From Mytilus edulis (Eukaryota > Mollusca > Bivalvia > Mytilida > Mytilidae): DNA of 64,000 bases. The first letter of the stretch is position 1; every line of letters starts with the position of its first letter. The position numbers and the translations under genes are program-made. The notes below the pieces were generated by a model. That model had not been told where the DNA came from, did not search any database, and saw nothing but the letters and a program-made list of their open reading frames with translations. This document shows positions 31,726-43,100 of this stretch, in pieces. Location: NCBI RefSeq assembly GCF_963676685.1, contig NC_092354.1:19350746-19414745 (forward strand), read 5' to 3'.

Positions 31726-31739
31726 TCTAAATACGAAAG

Positions 31740-31796
31740 CCTCCTGCTGCTGCTGTTGCTGCTGCTTTTGCTTTTGCTGCTGCTGCTTTTGCTGTC
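31740..31796. repeat. Interrupted GCT trinucleotide tract
   Basis: Runs of CTGCTG and CTTTTG between the ATPase start and the right TIR. Confidence 0.85.
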
Positions 31797-32015
31797 AAAC
31801 TATGACGTCCGCGCTGAGGCCCAAATATAGCGTTAGTGTACGCGCGAAGGCCCAAATATGGCGTCGGCGTGTAATTCATACCCTTAGGTACGCATCCCGA
31901 TTTCAGAGTCAACTATGGCGTCCGCGTTAAGACCATAATATCGCGTCGGCGTACGCGCGCAGGTCCAAATATAGCGCTCGAGGTTTGGGGACAAACAACG
32001 CATACAATACTACTG
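31797..32015. repeat. Right TIR of the miniature element
   Basis: Complement of 29927-30166; shared blocks include TCCCGATTTCAGAGTCAACT and CGCATACAATACTACTG. Confidence 0.8.
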
Positions 32016-32062
32016 TTTTCATTTTCCTATATGTCCGTCAAAAAAATTCAAATCAACAAATA

Positions 32063-32225
32063 CAATGAAAACTGACTAAACCGAATCCTGCATAAACCGA
32101 AATCCTGTATAAACCAAACATGTTTTGCAAATTGTATGCGATGTGAACCTGATAAAACCGAACATAGACCAAAACCGAACAAAACATTAAGTCACGTAGA
32201 GGTTCAGTTTGAACATGTTTCACTG
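32063..32225. mobile_element. MITE P1 copy 2
   Basis: CAATGAAAACTG at the left, TTTCACTG at the right, TA on both sides; internal AAACCGAAT/AACCGAAC words as in 9329-9511. Inserted right next to the Polinton-like relic. Confidence 0.7.
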
Positions 32226-32575
32226 TATAAGGCTACAAAGTGTTCTTTACTACGTTTCGTTCCCGATGGTATCACCAGCCCAGTAGTCCGCACTTCGGTG
32301 TTGGCATGAATATAAATTATGTGGTTATTTTAATAAATTTCCTGTTGACAAAACTTCAAGTTTTACGAAAAACTTAGGATTTTCTTATCCCAGGAATAGA
32401 TTACCTTAGCCGTATTTGGCACAACGTTTTTGAAATTTTGGGTCCTCAATGCTCTTCAACTTTGTACTTGTTTGGCCTTATAACTATTTTGATCTGAGCG
32501 TCACTGGTGAGTCTTATGTAGACGCGTCTGGCGTATTAAATCATAATCCTGGTACCTTTGATAACTATTCCTACG
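32226..32575 (+). repeat. Repeat R3 copy
   Basis: CCCGATGGTATCACCAGCCC, GATTTTCTTATCCCAGGAAT, CTCTTCAACTTTGTACTTG, GACGCGTCTGGCGTATTAAA and CCTGGTACCTTTGATAACTA. R3 recurs at 34255, 35537, 38215, 40471, 41212 (inverted), 45925 and 49720. Confidence 0.8.
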
Positions 32576-32683
32576 TAGAAAATGGTGGATTAAACCTGGT
32601 TTTATAGCTATTTTAACCTCTCACTCGGGAGTTATTTGGTTTTCTATGTTGTGTATTGTGTACTATTATTTGTCTGTCTGTCT

Positions 32684-32938
<255 letters not shown>

Positions 32939-34254
32939 ATCATCCCGATAGTTGATCAAATAAAGTCTGTGGTAACGAATGATATAGGGTCAATTGCCAA
33001 TTATTTGAATTTAAGAGTGTCTAATTTTTCAAATAGACTGCTGTCTTCGGAAAGGGGGGGAGGTCACGACTTGTATCATGGGAATGACAAAGGCAAATCA
33101 AATATAACTCAATCGATGCAAAACGCAGAGTGTATGTAGCTTTGATGTGACACTTTCTTCTTGTTAGAGTAAAGGATGGTGCCTATTAAAACATTTGTTT
33201 GCCCCTATCCTAAGTCCGGTACCTGATGTTCAATGGTTGTCGTTTATTGCTTTGATTCATAAGTGTTTCCTCGTTCTCATTTACCGTTGATTTTCCTCTT
33301 TGAATGGTGTTATTCTTAGTTTAGTCAATTTTTGGACCCTGTATGGCTTGCTGTTCGTGTGAACCAATGCTCCGTATTTAAGGCCTATAAAGGTTTAACC
33401 TTCAGTTACACACCAACTGTTTTATCTAAATATAAAAGAAACGAGAATCGAAAAACACTAATGAACCACATCAACAAACGACAATCTCTTTTTTCAAAAG
33501 CCTATGTCACCCTGTAGACCTTTTTTCTAATCTCACTTTAAATATCAGGAAAGGAAATCGTGTCTATTCCCCGTTCCTTTTTTTGTAAGAAAATATAAAT
33601 ACTGATTCCAGCATATTAACATTGGTTTTTTTTCCCCTTACTAATATTCCCTTGCAAAATCATGCTGATTTTCGTTGTTAAAATAAAGTACGTAGAAGGA
33701 GAAGTGTTGCCGTATTGTTTGTCAGCTGAACAAAACTATCCCTACACGTTGCAAATGTATGCCAAGCCTGTTGTTTCGTAGATGTCGTTTGTAGGTGTGG
33801 TTCATAGGTATTTCTCCGTTTGTTTATAAATTAGATCTTGAGTTTTCTTGTTTGAATTGTTTTACACTAGTCATTTTGAGGTCCTTTATATATTTCTGTT
33901 TGGTCTTGACTAAAGCCCTGTGTTGTAGGCCGTACTATAACCTGTAATTGTCTTTACCTTTAAATGCATTATCAGGTTGGGGAAAAAAAATCCAACTCAA
34001 TAAACCTTTAAACGTGGGACTGTCCCTTTGACAAGGGATAATTTTCTGTTATAGAAAAGAAAATAGAAAAACTTAGATTGTTTAACTTAAAAGGGAGAAA
34101 AGTAATCATGTTTTAAACAACTTTTTTTAAAAGGGGGGTCCAATTTTTTTAAATAATAAAAAAGATGAAATCAAGTCAAGCATTGTTACAAAATTCTTAG
34201 AAATATGTTGACGATATTATACCAGATTGATGTATAGTTTTTTGGGAAAAAAGT
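32939..34254. other. Intergenic DNA with degraded repeat fragments
   Basis: 33205-33290 and 33780-33960 carry degraded R2-tail words (GTTTGAATTGTTTTACA, GTCATTTTGAGGTCCTT). No gene seen. Confidence 0.45.
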
Positions 34255-34560
34255 AATTGGTGGATTATCAGTCCCCGAGGGTATCATCAGCTCAGTAGTT
34301 AGTTCTTCGGTACTGACATGATTTAACAAACTTTACTAAAATTGTCCGTCTATAAAAATATAATTATTAAGAAACTAAGGTTTCAACTCCCTCAGGTAAA
34401 GTTGGCTTTAGATCAATTTTGTATTTTTGACATAAAGCAAGCTCTTTAACGGTTTCGGTACTTATACATCTTCAAATGTTTGGCTTTCAGCGTTCCTGAT
34501 GAAGGTAAATCCAGAAAAGCGCTTCGGACGCAAGAAATTATTAAACGTGTAGTTTTCAAT
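34255..34560 (+). repeat. Repeat R3 copy, diverged
   Basis: CCCCGAGGGTATCATCAGCT, CAGTAGTTAGTTCTTCGGTA and later CGTTCCTGATGAAGGTAAAT follow the R3 order, with divergence. Confidence 0.5.
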
Positions 34561-34925
34561 TTTTTATACAAATACTATAAATATGTGCCCATTTGTACTA
34601 AAAAGTGGTTCTTACAAATCAATTACTTGAAATTTACCCTCTCAAAAGGGATAGTAAATAAATTGAGGGTACCGGTAGTTTTCAACCTGAGTATGACTTG
34701 GAGGAGAGTTGTCTCATTGGCACTCATACAACATCTTATCTATATACAAAGTGCCGAAAAGACCCAAGAATAAAGATAAAAACACTAAATATAAGGTAAA
34801 CAATCTACAGAGAGACAACAAACATATACCACAAAAAAAATGTACAGACACCAACGAACACAAAAACCACCAAAAGCTGGAAGCGAACAAGGGTGTTCTG
34901 GAAGGATCAGCAGTTCCTTCTTCTT
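34561..34925. other. Degraded repeat sequence, no gene
   Basis: GAGAGTTGTCTCATTGGCA and the tract leading to CAAGGGTGTTCTGGAAGGAT resemble R5-type repeat sequence. An open frame continues into the adjoining minisatellite but shows no domain. Confidence 0.4.
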
Positions 34926-35087
34926 GCAAGACAGTCGTGTGCGCTGATGGAGGCAAGACAGTCATATGCGCTGAAGGAGTAAAAACAGTCATGTGCGCTG
35001 ACGGAGGAAAGACAGTCATGTGCACTGAAGTAGGCAAGTCATTCATGTGCGCTGACCAAGGCAAGACATTCATGTGCGCTGAAGGAG
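34926..35087. repeat. 27-bp minisatellite, 6 units
   Basis: Six 27-bp units of the form GCAAGACAGTCATGTGCGCT GAAGGAG with point differences. Being a multiple of three it keeps a plus-strand frame open (unit GKTVMCADG), but that frame starts in repeat DNA. Confidence 0.9.
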
Positions 35088-35149
35088 GATAATTTAAAGC
35101 AATTGAAAATTTCCAAAAATCTTGTTTTATACAAATGAAAGGTTAAGCT

Positions 35150-35435
35150 AGGTATAGAACCAGGTTTAAACTTACCATTTAAGAAATTGCCTGTACCAAG
35201 TCAGGAATATGACAGTTGTTATCAAATCGTTTTTTTTTGCGTTTGGTCTTCTGATTTGTCAATTGGTTAGGGAATTCCCTATTGAATTCCTATCGGAGGT
35301 TGGTATTTTGGGGATTTTACTTATCACGCTTGCGTATAAATAAGTTAAGATTATTGAATTATACTGATTTAATATCGCAAAAACACACACGTTGGGTACA
35401 CACAATATATATATATATCATCACAAACATTTTAT
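35150..35435 (-). repeat. Third copy of the 3' flank of the proline-rich genes
   Basis: Includes an R4 copy and then TATAAATAAGTTAAGATT and CACACACGTTGGGTACACAC, also found 3' of gene B (50995-51070) and gene A (36370-36440). Confidence 0.7.
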
Positions 35436-35503
35436 CTACCCCGGAGGGGTAACAAGAACGGTAAGCAACTGTACAACAGGAGGAGGTGGTGGTGGTGGAG
35501 TTG
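35436..35503 (-). CDS. Extra or alternative terminal exon of the proline-rich family
   Basis: Minus-strand acceptor TATTTCAG at 35504, then 2 nt plus 21 codons and TAG (35436-35438). The peptide is a T-P8 tract, then VVQLLTVLVTPPG, recognisably related to the last exons of genes A and B (PPGVTVIVTLGG, PPGVTVLVTLAP). The acceptor phase is the same, so it could splice in frame to exon 3 of gene A (37464). It may be an alternative last exon of gene A or the remnant of a further gene copy. Confidence 0.5.
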
Positions 35504-35536
35504 CTGAAATAGAAAAAAAAAACATTAATATCTTAT

Positions 35537-35592
35537 GTTCGCGTCTGGCGTACTAAATTATAATCCTGGTACCTTTGATAACTATTTGACAG
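35537..35592 (+). repeat. R3 fragment
   Basis: TTCGCGTCTGGCGTACTAAA and CCTGGTACCTTTGATAACTA. Confidence 0.7.
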
Positions 35593-36174
35593 TCTGTTAC
35601 TATCTAAGTACTATCTTTGTACTAATGTGGATTACAATGTACCTATTAGCATAAGCTTGTACTAGGATTGATGTTCAAATCATATGTATTAGAATAGTAC
35701 CCTTTATATTTGAAAACAACAAAGACAAACAGTTAAGTACGCATTCTGAATCATTGACTTTGCACTAAAATCAAATAACTCCATTATTTTATCCATTTGC
35801 TCCTATTGAATTTCAAAAAACTTCCAAGACTTTTTTCTAAATGATACCACAAAACACTATAGTCAGTATAGTTGTTACAGAACTCCTCAGACTCAGTTCA
35901 TTAGTGTTTTTTATAACCTTTTCATTGATGAATGGTAATTTTCTACCTTTTCATGTACGTTATTTAAAAAGATGTTCTTTAGTTTAATTGTTGGTGGTGT
36001 CAAACATGTACAGTTTACTGGATCAATTCAGTTTGCCTCATTCTCACAGCCAAATGTAAACAACATAAATGTTTGATCACTGTTTAATTTACTGCTATTG
36101 TAAAACGCAATAATGACTTTCAATACATGTGTAAGAGTTGTCTCCCATATACCAGATCTACCCCCTTAACTAGC
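35593..36174. other. No gene seen
   Basis: AT-rich spacer between the extra terminal exon and the gene A 3' flank. Confidence 0.4.
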
Positions 36175-36460
36175 TATAAAAACAGGTTTAAACCACATTT
36201 GTTTAACATAAGAAAATACATATACTAAGTCAGGAATATGCCACATTTTATCCATTCGATTCATGTTTTTGACCTTTTGACTTTGTCATTTGAATAGAAA
36301 CTTCTCGTTTTGATTTTTCCTTGGAGTTCGGTATTATTGTGATTTACTTTTAAATTATTATTCGTGCATATAAATAAGTCAAGATTGCAGATGAATATTG
36401 ACTTATATTAGCATAAGACACACGTGGGGTACACACAATATATCTTTTAGCACACACAAT

Positions 36461-39174
36461 TTAACCACCTAGGGTAACAATAACGGTTACTCCAGGAGGA
36501 GCTGAAATAGAAAAATTAACACAAATATATGTTGCACTTTATTTGGAATACCATATAGCAGGTTTTTTTGGCGTGTGCAAAATTTTCATTAAGTAACGTA
36601 TACAAAATATTGTGTCGGTTATTTTTGTCGGATTCAAACTTTTATACAATACCATTGCATGTGCAAATTTGTGGAATTTATTTTGGCGGGATACAAACCT
36701 ATAAAGTTAATTCCATGTCAAATTGTCTTAAAGTATTCAGATATATAATAATCGTTCATTTCCAATGTTTATTTTTCGTCTAATAATCTAATTTGGATGG
36801 AACGCGTCTTCTGATTGGCTGACAGTATTTTGTCCATCAGCTCGTTGACAAAGTTTTGTCATGTGACCGTGACGTCGTCAACGTTTCGTCATGATTTACT
36901 CCAGTTTAAAATGGAATTAAGAATTAAATTATCATAGGTGACACAAGGTAACAGTCCAGTGGAAGACATATCAGTTTACCCGGACTCATTATTCTTCCGA
37001 CCAGTCTTTTGCTCTTACTCTTTCGTGCAACGAGCTTTGCGGAGAAGCAGCAAGTACCAAATTTTTAGTCTTTGGTTTGACATTGCCTGGTTTCGAACCC
37101 ACAGCCTCCCGAACACGCTTCCACGAGACCATCGAGGGGATTAAAACAATTGGACTAGGTAAGATTATCATTTTTAAAACATAAGGTAAGAAATGGTATA
37201 CATATAAATCTTCTACGAGGTAAGAAATTGCATACATATAAATCTGCCATGAGGTACGAAATGGTATACGTATAAATTTTCCAAGACGTAAGAAATGGTA
37301 TACATATAAATCTTCCATGAGGTACGAAACGGTATACATATAAATATTCCACTAGGTACGAATTAGTATAACATATAAATCTTCCATGAGGTACAAAAAG
37401 GTTTTTGCCAGGATACGAAATGGTTAGGGTACGAAATGACTATAACTCAAGTTGAATACTTACGGGGTACAGGAACTACAGGAGTTGCTGCAGTTACAGG
37501 AGGACGTATTGCTCCCACTACAATAACAACATAATGAGTAAGTTCAAAGTTCAAAGTTCTTAAATTTCTAATTTAGGGCCCCTGACGGGACATAATAACA
37601 ACAATACACAATACATTCTCATTTATAACACATTATAGTGGATACATATTCAAAAAGTCTTACGTATTACTTAAATGTTATAATGATTAAGATTATAACA
37701 AAACGTTGACTTCTGTGCCCCTATGTTTTTTTTTTAAATTTCTACCAAGTACAGTGAAACTTGACTAAACAGAATCCTAAATTAACCTGTATAAACGAAA
37801 ATTATTCGTAAGCACCGTTATATCAAATTTTGTGCGTTGTGAACCTGACAAAACCTAACATCGGCCAAAACCTAACAAAATATTAAGTCCCGAAGGGGTT
37901 CGGTTTAAACAGGTTTCACTGTATGTCTGTTTGTTTTATTCACACATCGTTATCAACATAATCGAACAGTATGTTACTTTATATGGGGGGATTTAGAAAG
38001 CTAAAAAACAACGTTTAATCGGTCATTTTCTATACCTGGAAATGCTTGCATGAAGTTGGGAATATGATAATTATACGCACTTTCCGTGTAATATTTTCCT
38101 AGGAGTTCCGTTTTTTTATTTATTTTACTTCTAATTGTAATTATCATATCAAAGAAACATTAAACATAATAAACGTTCTGGTATTACATTTTGCTGCTTG
38201 TTTTTTTCGTACCTGATAAATTCTCGTTTCCTCTTGACAAAATATTTATTTTTTGGAAAAACTAAGGATTTTCTTATCCCAGGAATAGATTACCTAAGCC
38301 GTATTTGGCACAACTTTTTGGAAATTTCTTGTCCTCAATACTCTTCAACTTTATACTTATTTGGCTTTATAACTTTTTTGATCTGAGCGTTACTGGTGAG
38401 TCTTATGTAGACAAAACGTTCGTGTCGTATTGATTTATAATCCTGGTACCTTTGATAACTATAGTAATATTCATTTGCAGAAATCTTTTTGATTGCAATT
38501 TGTATTTTGATGAATTCAGTTATTGTAGGCTAATACATATTGAAATTATTAAATTTAACTTCAATATCTAAATTAATTGGAAATCATTTATTAAATGTAA
38601 AATAAAACAAATAAAGATTTAGAAAAAATTGAACCACACACTTTATCGGAAAAAAATCATTTGATATATATAATTTGGACAGACACTAATTTTGATCGTA
38701 GTGAAACTTAGTATTTTCTTAACAACAAAACATGATTAAAACGTTCAGATGATTTTTACAAAGTTATCTCCCTGTAGTGTTATGTGCCACCTTAAAGTTA
38801 TCTTGGTCACATTTCTGACATCAGTTGTACTTACATATAGCAGATAAAAATAGCAGGGGCAACAACGCTCCAAGCAAACCCATTCCTCCTCCAATAGGTC
38901 CAGGTCCAGGTCCCCCGCCCCCGCCGTTCACTAGTACAATTCGTCGTCTTCCTCCGTCACGATCGCGATCTCTAGGTCTAGGAACTCGTCTAGGTACAGG
39001 TACAGGTATTGGCAATAACCTAGCATTTGCGGGGAGAACTTGGGGTAGTCCTGGTGGTTGGAATGCACCTATGCCAGGTGGTGGCGGAAAAAACTGACAG
39101 CTAACATGAACCGGACCATGCTGTAATCCAATAACGACCGTTATGACAAGGATGGTCAGCTTAAAATACGCCAT
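36461..39174 (-). CDS. Secreted proline-rich protein A (three coding exons)
   Basis: Coding exons on the minus strand: 39174-38835, 37517-37464, 36501-36461; 144 codons. ATG lies directly after an acceptor (TATTATAG|ATG). Donors are GTAAGT at both coding introns, and both introns interrupt after codon position 1. The N-terminus (about 26 residues) is a signal peptide with hydrophobic core LTILVITVVIGL and a likely cut near VSC-Q. The mature part starts FFPPPPG, has VPVPRRVPRPRDRDRD (basic/acidic), a GGGGGPGPGPIGGG stretch, a hydrophobic run, then PPVTAATPVVPVP and PPPPGVTVIVTLGG. Function unknown: no known domain recognised. Composition suits an extracellular matrix, shell, byssal or antimicrobial proline-rich protein, but that is speculation. 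Paralogue B shares exon structure and phases. An alternative last exon lies at 35436-35503. Confidence 0.65.
36795..36945. repeat. Repeat R7 copy 2, in intron of gene A
   Basis: GATTGGCTGACAG, TGTGACCGTGACGTCGTCAA and CAGTTTAAAATGGAATTAAG, as in 16145-16310. Confidence 0.7.
37752..37921. mobile_element. MITE P1 copy 3, in intron of gene A
   Basis: CAGTGAAACTTG and CAGGTTTCACTG ends, TA on each side, internal CCTAACATCGGCC. Confidence 0.8.
38040..38462 (+). repeat. R4 fragment then R3 copy, in intron of gene A
   Basis: 38040-38130 is R4-like. 38215-38462 is R3 (GATTTTCTTATCCCAGGAAT, CTCTTCAACTTTATACTT, CCTGGTACCTTTGATAACTA). Confidence 0.7.
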
Positions 39175-42100
39175 CTATAATATAGAAATACACAGGCCTT
39201 TTTTAATGAAATTTAAAATCAATACATTCAAAATAGATAAAAACATACATTATCGATAGAAAATTGGTTAACTTGACAAGTCTTGGCTAGCAAAGGAAAA
39301 ATATACTGTGGATTCATCATTATTCGTTTGGTACCATTTTTTTGTGGATTTTGTGGGTTCAGGTAAACCACGAAATTAAATGTTCAACAAATGACAAATT
39401 TTCAATAGGTTTGTATGCAGATCTCGGCAAAACCACAAAATAAATATCCATGAACATACAAGTTTCCTTTTATCCACGAAAATTGGTACCCGTGAAAATA
39501 AATGAACCCACAATATAATTTTATCAAACATGTCTGTTTGATGAAATGAAGGGACGACAAACTAATTATATCTGAATTGAATACCGACATTTAATATATT
39601 TAGGTGGTACCAAACAAATTTGGCTAGTTTAATTATTATAATTTCTTTACGAAATATCAACTTTTAGCCAATCTATATAAGTTTCCATTCACCAGAACAA
39701 TTATATTTGTTATAAATGTTATCAATGTAAATTGAATTAACATGAATTATATAAAAATATGATTCTTATTATAAGTCAACCATTTTTCTCTCATCTGGGC
39801 AGTTTGCAGGATGATTTTTAAACGAAAACTGAATGTTTCTTTTTTCGAGTCTACACTTGAAAATTTATGAATAACGGTATATACTTATTGTCTGCGTTTT
39901 TTTTTTGTGAGATTGGGGGATTGGAAGGAGGGCATAGAAAATAACCTTCTACAATAACAAATAAATGTTCCCCTTACATCATGATATTATTGTTTTTGTT
40001 TTATTTATCATATAGCTGTCATTAAAACTTGTACCGACTAAATGAAAATTGTGTCATGCGCTTCAAAATAAAAAACAAAGTGTATTTGATAAAACTTTTA
40101 CATAATTTATATAAATCATGTATTGTGCAGCATACGTACTTTCCAATCAGACACATCAGGATATTACATATAGTTCACATACAACAGGCTATTTTTCAAC
40201 TTGGAATTATTTTTAAATATGGAATTTACATAATTTCTTATGCTTGAAATTTTATTAAATTCCATGTTAATTCTTTACTTTAATGTTCTGAGGCTGTGAA
40301 CAACACTTTCTATTAAAAAGAACATACTTATACATTTTCAATAGAATGTACTGTGCCACGCACAACACTATCTATACAAAATACTTTGTATGGAAAATGT
40401 TATGGTTTTTGTTCTGACATGAATTATCATTGATATTGTTATATTAATTAATTAACTGTTTACAAAATTTTGAATTTTTGAAATACTAAGGCTTTTCTAC
40501 CTCAGGCATAGATTGCCTTATCTGTATTTGGCAACACTTTTAGGAATTTTGGATCTCCAATGCTCTTCAACTTCGTACTATTTTTTTCTTTTTTTTAAAC
40601 TTTTTTTGATTCGAGCGTCACTGATGAATCTTTTGTAGACGAAACGCGCGTCTAGCGAATATATAAAATTTAGTCCTGGTATCTATGATGAGTATAATTA
40701 TGAACAGCTCAAAACAATATAGCAACCAAATAAACATGGAATTAATTAAAAATTTCATGTACAAAAAATTATGCAAATTCCGAAATAAAGAATAAGTCCT
40801 AGTTAAAATAATAGCCTGTTATTCGTAAAACATTGCAAAGGACAAGCATGTAGACTTAGAATAAAACACCAACCAAATAAAATCTCTGACAACTAAAATG
40901 AAAGTCAATTTATTTAAGTTATATGGATACAATTATATAAAGAGTAAATGGATAATGAAAATTCCTATGTAGTAAAAAAAAAAGCACAAATCGTTGCAGA
41001 TGAGAATTATGATTTTCATTAAAGGACAGACACTGCTTGATTTATTAATTAACGAGGAAAATTCTATAGAAAATATATGATGTGTTAGATAATTGAAAAT
41101 TGAAATATTTTCTTCCCAAATTAACACAAAAATAGGTAAAAGCATGATTTAAGAACCGTCGTTATAACTAAGTTTAGAAAGCTTTTATTTTAAACATGTA
41201 AATAAACTCATCATAGATACCAGGACTAACTTTTGTATATACGCCAGACGCGCGTTTCGTCTACAAAAGACTCATCAGTGACGCTCGAATCCAAAAAAGT
41301 TAAAAAGGCCAAATAAAGTACGAAGTTGAAGAGCATTGAGGACCTAAATTCCGAAATGTTTTGCCAAATCCAGCTAAGGTAATCTATGCCTGAGAAACTA
41401 GACTATTACATGAATGACATTAGTATTTTACAGGAATTCTAATCAACAAGTTTATATCAATTTACGTTTATATAGGGACGTATTCGCTTAGATAAGAAAA
41501 TATTTTTTTGCAAATGTTTTTTTTTGTCCATTTAACATGTGTCAAATAAAGCGAACAGTCAGCTTCTTTTTAAAAAAGTAATAGACAAATTAACAATTCC
41601 GGTGCACCGGAAAGGTAACCTGTTTCTGCACCACATGTCGACAAATTAACACTTCTAAATGAGCTTTTTTTTCGAACTTGTTTAATTTAGGGATACTATT
41701 ACCTATGAAAAAATTGCTAATACTATTACTATACGTTGAACAATAATATGCTTTTTAATTAAAAAAATTTATATGTGTTCTCAGCGAAATTACATCAAAT
41801 GAAAGTCAAAACTCAAAGAAAAATAGATACTGTAAACCTACTTATTTTCGAGCTACTTAATTTTGCGTTTAATCCTTTCTTGTCCAATTTATTGAATAAT
41901 ATTCCCGATTTTCATATTTACTTGGTGTAGATAAATAGTTGAGGATTCAATTTTTACATGTTCACGACGATTCATATTCGCGTTATATTCTACTTGCGAA
42001 ATCCGCGATAATGAATCGCTCGTGAAAATTTATAACAACCAAAATAAAAATAACTCATTTCTTTAAAAAAAAAATTAATTTGAATATAAATAGATAGTAT

Positions 42101-42317
42101 TTAAAACAATGCAAGTTAGCTTATTTTGGCATTTTTTTCATTTAATTTGAATTATAATTGTCTTTACTAAAATTCAACTGCTAAACATTTGAATTGCAAG
42201 GCAAATAATTTATTTTCTTTTTTTTTTTGGTATTTTATCATATAGTTAGTATAATAATTCTCTTTACTAATATTCAACTGCCAAACATTTGACTTGCGAA
42301 GCGGAGCATTGATTTAC
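39175..42317 (-). other. Intron 1 of gene A (inferred)
   Basis: Runs from donor GTAAAT (42317) to acceptor AG at 39176-39175. Blocks of it align with intron 1 of gene B (for example CACCAGAACAATTATAT at 39691 with 57991; CGTTGCAGATGAGAA at 40992 with 58659; GACAAATTAACACTTC at 41642 with 59671), which supports common descent of the whole interval. Confidence 0.55.
40471..41403. repeat. Inverted pair of R3 copies in intron 1 of gene A
   Basis: 40471-40692 (plus) and 41212-41403 (minus) are complementary over most of their length (CTCTTCAACTTCGTAC, GTAGACGAAACGCGCGTC), separated by about 520 bp. This pair is absent from the matching interval of gene B. Confidence 0.75.
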
Positions 42318-42345
42318 CTGTTATGTCGGCGGTTTCCCTGTCCAG
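42318..42345 (-). other. Untranslated exon 1 of gene A (predicted)
   Basis: Predicted from a TATA box at 42375-42366 and a donor CATAACAG|GTAAAT at 42318/42317. The corresponding exon of gene B is at the identical distance (57 bp from TATA start to donor). The start site is estimated at about 30 bp from the TATA box. Confidence 0.5.
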
Positions 42346-42365
42346 GTTAATATACATTCACGATA

Positions 42366-42375
42366 CTTATATATG
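42366..42375 (-). promoter_or_regulatory. TATA box of gene A
   Basis: CATATATAAG on the minus strand, conserved in position with the gene B promoter within an alignable block of about 100 bp. Confidence 0.55.
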
Positions 42376-42389
42376 GTGCATTGAGGAAG

Positions 42390-43100
42390 ATAAGCCTTCG
42401 GGATGAACACGAGGCTAAGATCAAAACGAGGCTAATTAATACATCATCGTATATGTAGACATCCATTCACATATTCCATTCGTTTTATGTATTTAAGATT
42501 CTGATGGTGCCAACTTAGTTTTAAATTTTATTTAAGTTCGATATTTTTGTAGTTTTACTTTTCACATGCAGGCCTTTAGACGTCGATTAGTACTTTACGG
42601 AATTCGAAGCAGACATTATGCAATATACACGTGTAATGCGCTGACGAAAATCATATGGCCTTGGTTGGAAACTAGTACAAACTATCTTTAAAGGGCAACG
42701 CCGATCAAAATCTGAATAAATTGTATATTATCTTGTTTGTGAAATTTTTGCTTTTTATTCATATAAAACATATAAATGTTCTGGTAAAGAAAGAAAAAAA
42801 AACTACAAAACAATCCAAAAAAATAAATAAAGGCGAAATTCTCTTTGAAAGGGGTCATTTCACAAATTCAGCTATTTACTTATTGTATTTTTGCTTAATT
42901 TCCCATTAAATAAAATTGATAATGGAAATGAGGAATATGTAAAAGAGACCACAACCCGACCATAGAACAGACAAAAGCAGAAGGTCACCAATAGGTCTTC
43001 AATGCATCGAGAATACATATTTCTTTCAAAGTTTCCGCTGAAAGATGCGATAATTGAAATAAGTGGTTACTTATTTTGAGGTCATAATCTTACTTGAATA
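42390..43100 (-). other. Upstream region of gene A, shared with gene B
   Basis: CAGACGTC-type and ATATGGCCTTGG...GTACAAACT words at 42570-42700 recur at 62490-62590, and GACCATAGAACAGACAAAAG at 42959 recurs at 62719. No gene of its own; an open frame at 42721-42909 is unsupported. Confidence 0.5.

Larger units (their letters stand above)
29927..32015. mobile_element. Miniature Polinton/Maverick-like element with long TIRs
   Basis: CAGTAGTATTGTATGCGTTG at 29927 is complemented at the right end (32015). TIRs of about 240 bp (29927-30166) and 219 bp (31797-32015) are strongly complementary, GC-rich and made of iterated ACGCTATATTTGGGCC-like sub-repeats. Between them on the minus strand lie a broken packaging-type ATPase and a broken adenain-like cysteine protease, two core genes of Polintons and adintovirus/adenovirus relatives. 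Polymerase B, integrase and capsid genes are absent. Best read as an internally deleted relic; no target-site duplication found. Confidence 0.65.

Noticed and set aside
38825..39097. Plus-strand proline/glycine-rich ORFs opposite genes A and B
   Set aside because: Antisense shadows of the GC-richer coding exons; no splice signals or start context.
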